NCBI GenBank assembly: GCA_937996665.1
Contig: CALKUU010000290.1
Coordinates: 1 to 33,880, forward strand
Direction: 5' to 3'
Length of the DNA: 33,880 nucleotides
Source of the DNA: an uncultured Xenococcaceae cyanobacterium
GTDB taxonomy: Bacteria > Cyanobacteriota > Cyanobacteriia > Cyanobacteriales > Xenococcaceae
Each line of letters opens with the position of its first letter. Position 1 is the stretch's first letter. Positions 33,137 through 33,880 of the stretch are shown one piece after another. The notes beneath the pieces were generated by a model. The model was given only the letters and a program-made list of their open reading frames with translations, was not told where the DNA came from and searched no databases. A program made the translations under genes and the position numbers.

Positions 33137-33880
33137 CTATTTAACTCTAATTAAATTAACTTCCGTTCTTTGTTGACTAGAATTAGAGGGCGCGACATTA
33201 GCTAATGGAGCACTAAACCCTTTGCCTTCAGTTTGCAAGCTATTATCGATTTTTAAATTCTGTAATTCTCTAGCTACGGCTTCTGCTCTTTGGCGACTCA
33301 AAAGTAGATTGGCCTGAGCATTACCAGTTTTAGAAGTATGACCAATAATTTGGACAACAACTTTATCGGCATCAATCCCTTTAATATCCTCTGCTAAAAG
33401 ACCAACAGCCCTTTTTCCTTCTCCAGTAAGAATTGAGGAATTGTAATCAAACTGAATTGGCTCTTTTAATTCAACCGGAACAGCCTGATTTACTGCCCAC
33501 TTGTCTGATTGGAGAGAAGAATTTAATTTACTCGCAATCCCTAGACCCGCTCCACCAAGATTAGCAGCAGCATCTTTACCAGCATCAACTGCACCAGAAC
33601 CAAGTTTTCCAGCTTTACCAGCTACATCACCAGCGGCTCCACCAAGATTAGCCGCAGCATCCTTACCAGCATCAACTGCACCAGAACCAAGTTTTCCAGC
33701 TTTACCAGCTACATCACCAGCGGCTCCACCAAGATTAGCAGCAGCATCCTTACCAGCATCAACTGCACCAGAACCAAGTTCACCAGCTTTGCCAGCTACA
33801 TCACCAGCGGCTCCACCAAGATTAGCAGCAGCATCTTTACCAGCATTTTCGACAGGATCAAGATCGACTTGGGGACTATT
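33137..33880 (-). CDS. OmpA-family protein, 3' part (gene continues beyond the window)
   Basis: The frame is open from the window edge for 247 residues to a TAG stop. The C-terminal 115 residues form an OmpA-like peptidoglycan-binding domain: IQFDYNSSILTGEGK, a VQIIGHTSKTG segment with the usual Gly-His-Thr, LLSRQRAEAVARELQ, and the final QQRTEVNLIRVK. Before it stand three complete and one partial near-identical 29-residue Ala/Gly-rich repeats (cores such as GKDAAANLGG, GDVAGKAGK and LGSGAVDAG) that probably form flexible amphipathic helices in the periplasm. The N-terminus, and any membrane anchor, lies outside the window. Confidence 0.85.
   Translation of the reverse strand, partial: NSPQVDLDPVENAGKDAAANLGGAAGDVAGKAGELGSGAVDAGKDAAANLGGAAGDVAGKAGKLGSGAVDAGKDAAANLGGAAGDVAGKAGKLGSGAVDAGKDAAANLGGAGLGIASKLNSSLQSDKWAVNQAVPVELKEPIQFDYNSSILTGEGKRAVGLLAEDIKGIDADKVVVQIIGHTSKTGNAQANLLLSRQRAEAVARELQNLKIDNSLQTEGKGFSAPLANVAPSNSSQQRTEVNLIRVK
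33558..33846 (-). repeat. Near-identical 87-bp tandem repeats in the OmpA-family gene
   Basis: The segment starting AGATTAGC on the plus strand recurs at 33558, 33645, 33732 and 33819, exactly 87 bp apart, the last copy being partial. Only a few bases differ between copies, mostly silent, so the array is young and may vary between strains. Confidence 0.92.

Noticed and set aside
1-33880. CRISPR array or integrated phage
   Set aside because: No regularly spaced repeats with unique spacers and no phage structural or integrase genes; the tandem repeats found are contiguous and coding.

Overview
The window is a piece of a cyanobacterial chromosome. The evidence is the photosystem II gene psbZ, the Calvin-cycle type GAPDH (Gap2), the RuBisCO assembly chaperone Raf1, a group 1 sigma factor with cyanobacterial features, and many copies of the HIP1 octamer GCGATCGC inside genes and spacers. 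The DNA is AT-rich with long AT-rich spacers and several GTG or TTG starts. A unicellular, colonial or baeocyte-forming lineage is a guess only; nothing seen fixes the genus.

Layout. (1) 1-3.6 kb: the 3' end of a Uma2-type nuclease gene carrying two GC-rich in-frame inserts. It is followed on the minus strand by a single-domain response regulator and two tandem Crp/Fnr-type regulators, then a 680-bp spacer with a MITE-like inverted repeat and a probable gene remnant. (2) 3.6-8.2 kb, plus strand: penicillin-binding protein 2, cobyrinate a,c-diamide synthase, a strongly structured RNA candidate that overlaps a 23-codon ORF with a near-perfect Shine-Dalgarno sequence, and a J-domain protein. (3) 8.2-9.6 kb, minus strand: gap2, with a possible 47-residue small protein upstream. 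(4) 9.6-12.9 kb: murC, murB and the nucleoid protein gene ebfC. (5) 12.9-21 kb: a 1-kb gene-free region, a CheA-like hybrid kinase with two receiver domains, acidic N-terminal repeats and no visible HPt domain, a REC-like/PAS/GAF/GGDEF diguanylate cyclase, and murD. (6) 21.2-22.3 kb, minus strand: the principal sigma factor. (7) 23-27 kb: an ECF-type nickel/cobalt uptake cluster (lipoprotein, NikL-like, CbiM, CbiQ, CbiO). (8) 27-32 kb: raf1, a large prepilin-like protein, a small membrane protein and a metallophosphoesterase. (9) 32-33.9 kb, minus strand: psbZ-ribH and the 3' part of an OmpA-family gene with near-identical 87-bp repeats.

Functional themes. Peptidoglycan synthesis is represented by murC, murB, murD and PBP2. 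Cobalt or nickel uptake (cbiMQO cluster) sits in the same window as a cobalamin biosynthesis enzyme. Carbon fixation is represented by gap2 and raf1. Signalling is represented by the CheA hybrid, the GGDEF protein, the Crp pair and the response regulator.

The most unusual items are the structured RNA at 7.1-7.4 kb, the small palindromic inserts that stay in frame inside a nuclease gene, the HPt-less CheA with repeat expansions, the metal-transport-linked lipoprotein, and a hairpin made from two HIP1 octamers between psbZ and ribH.
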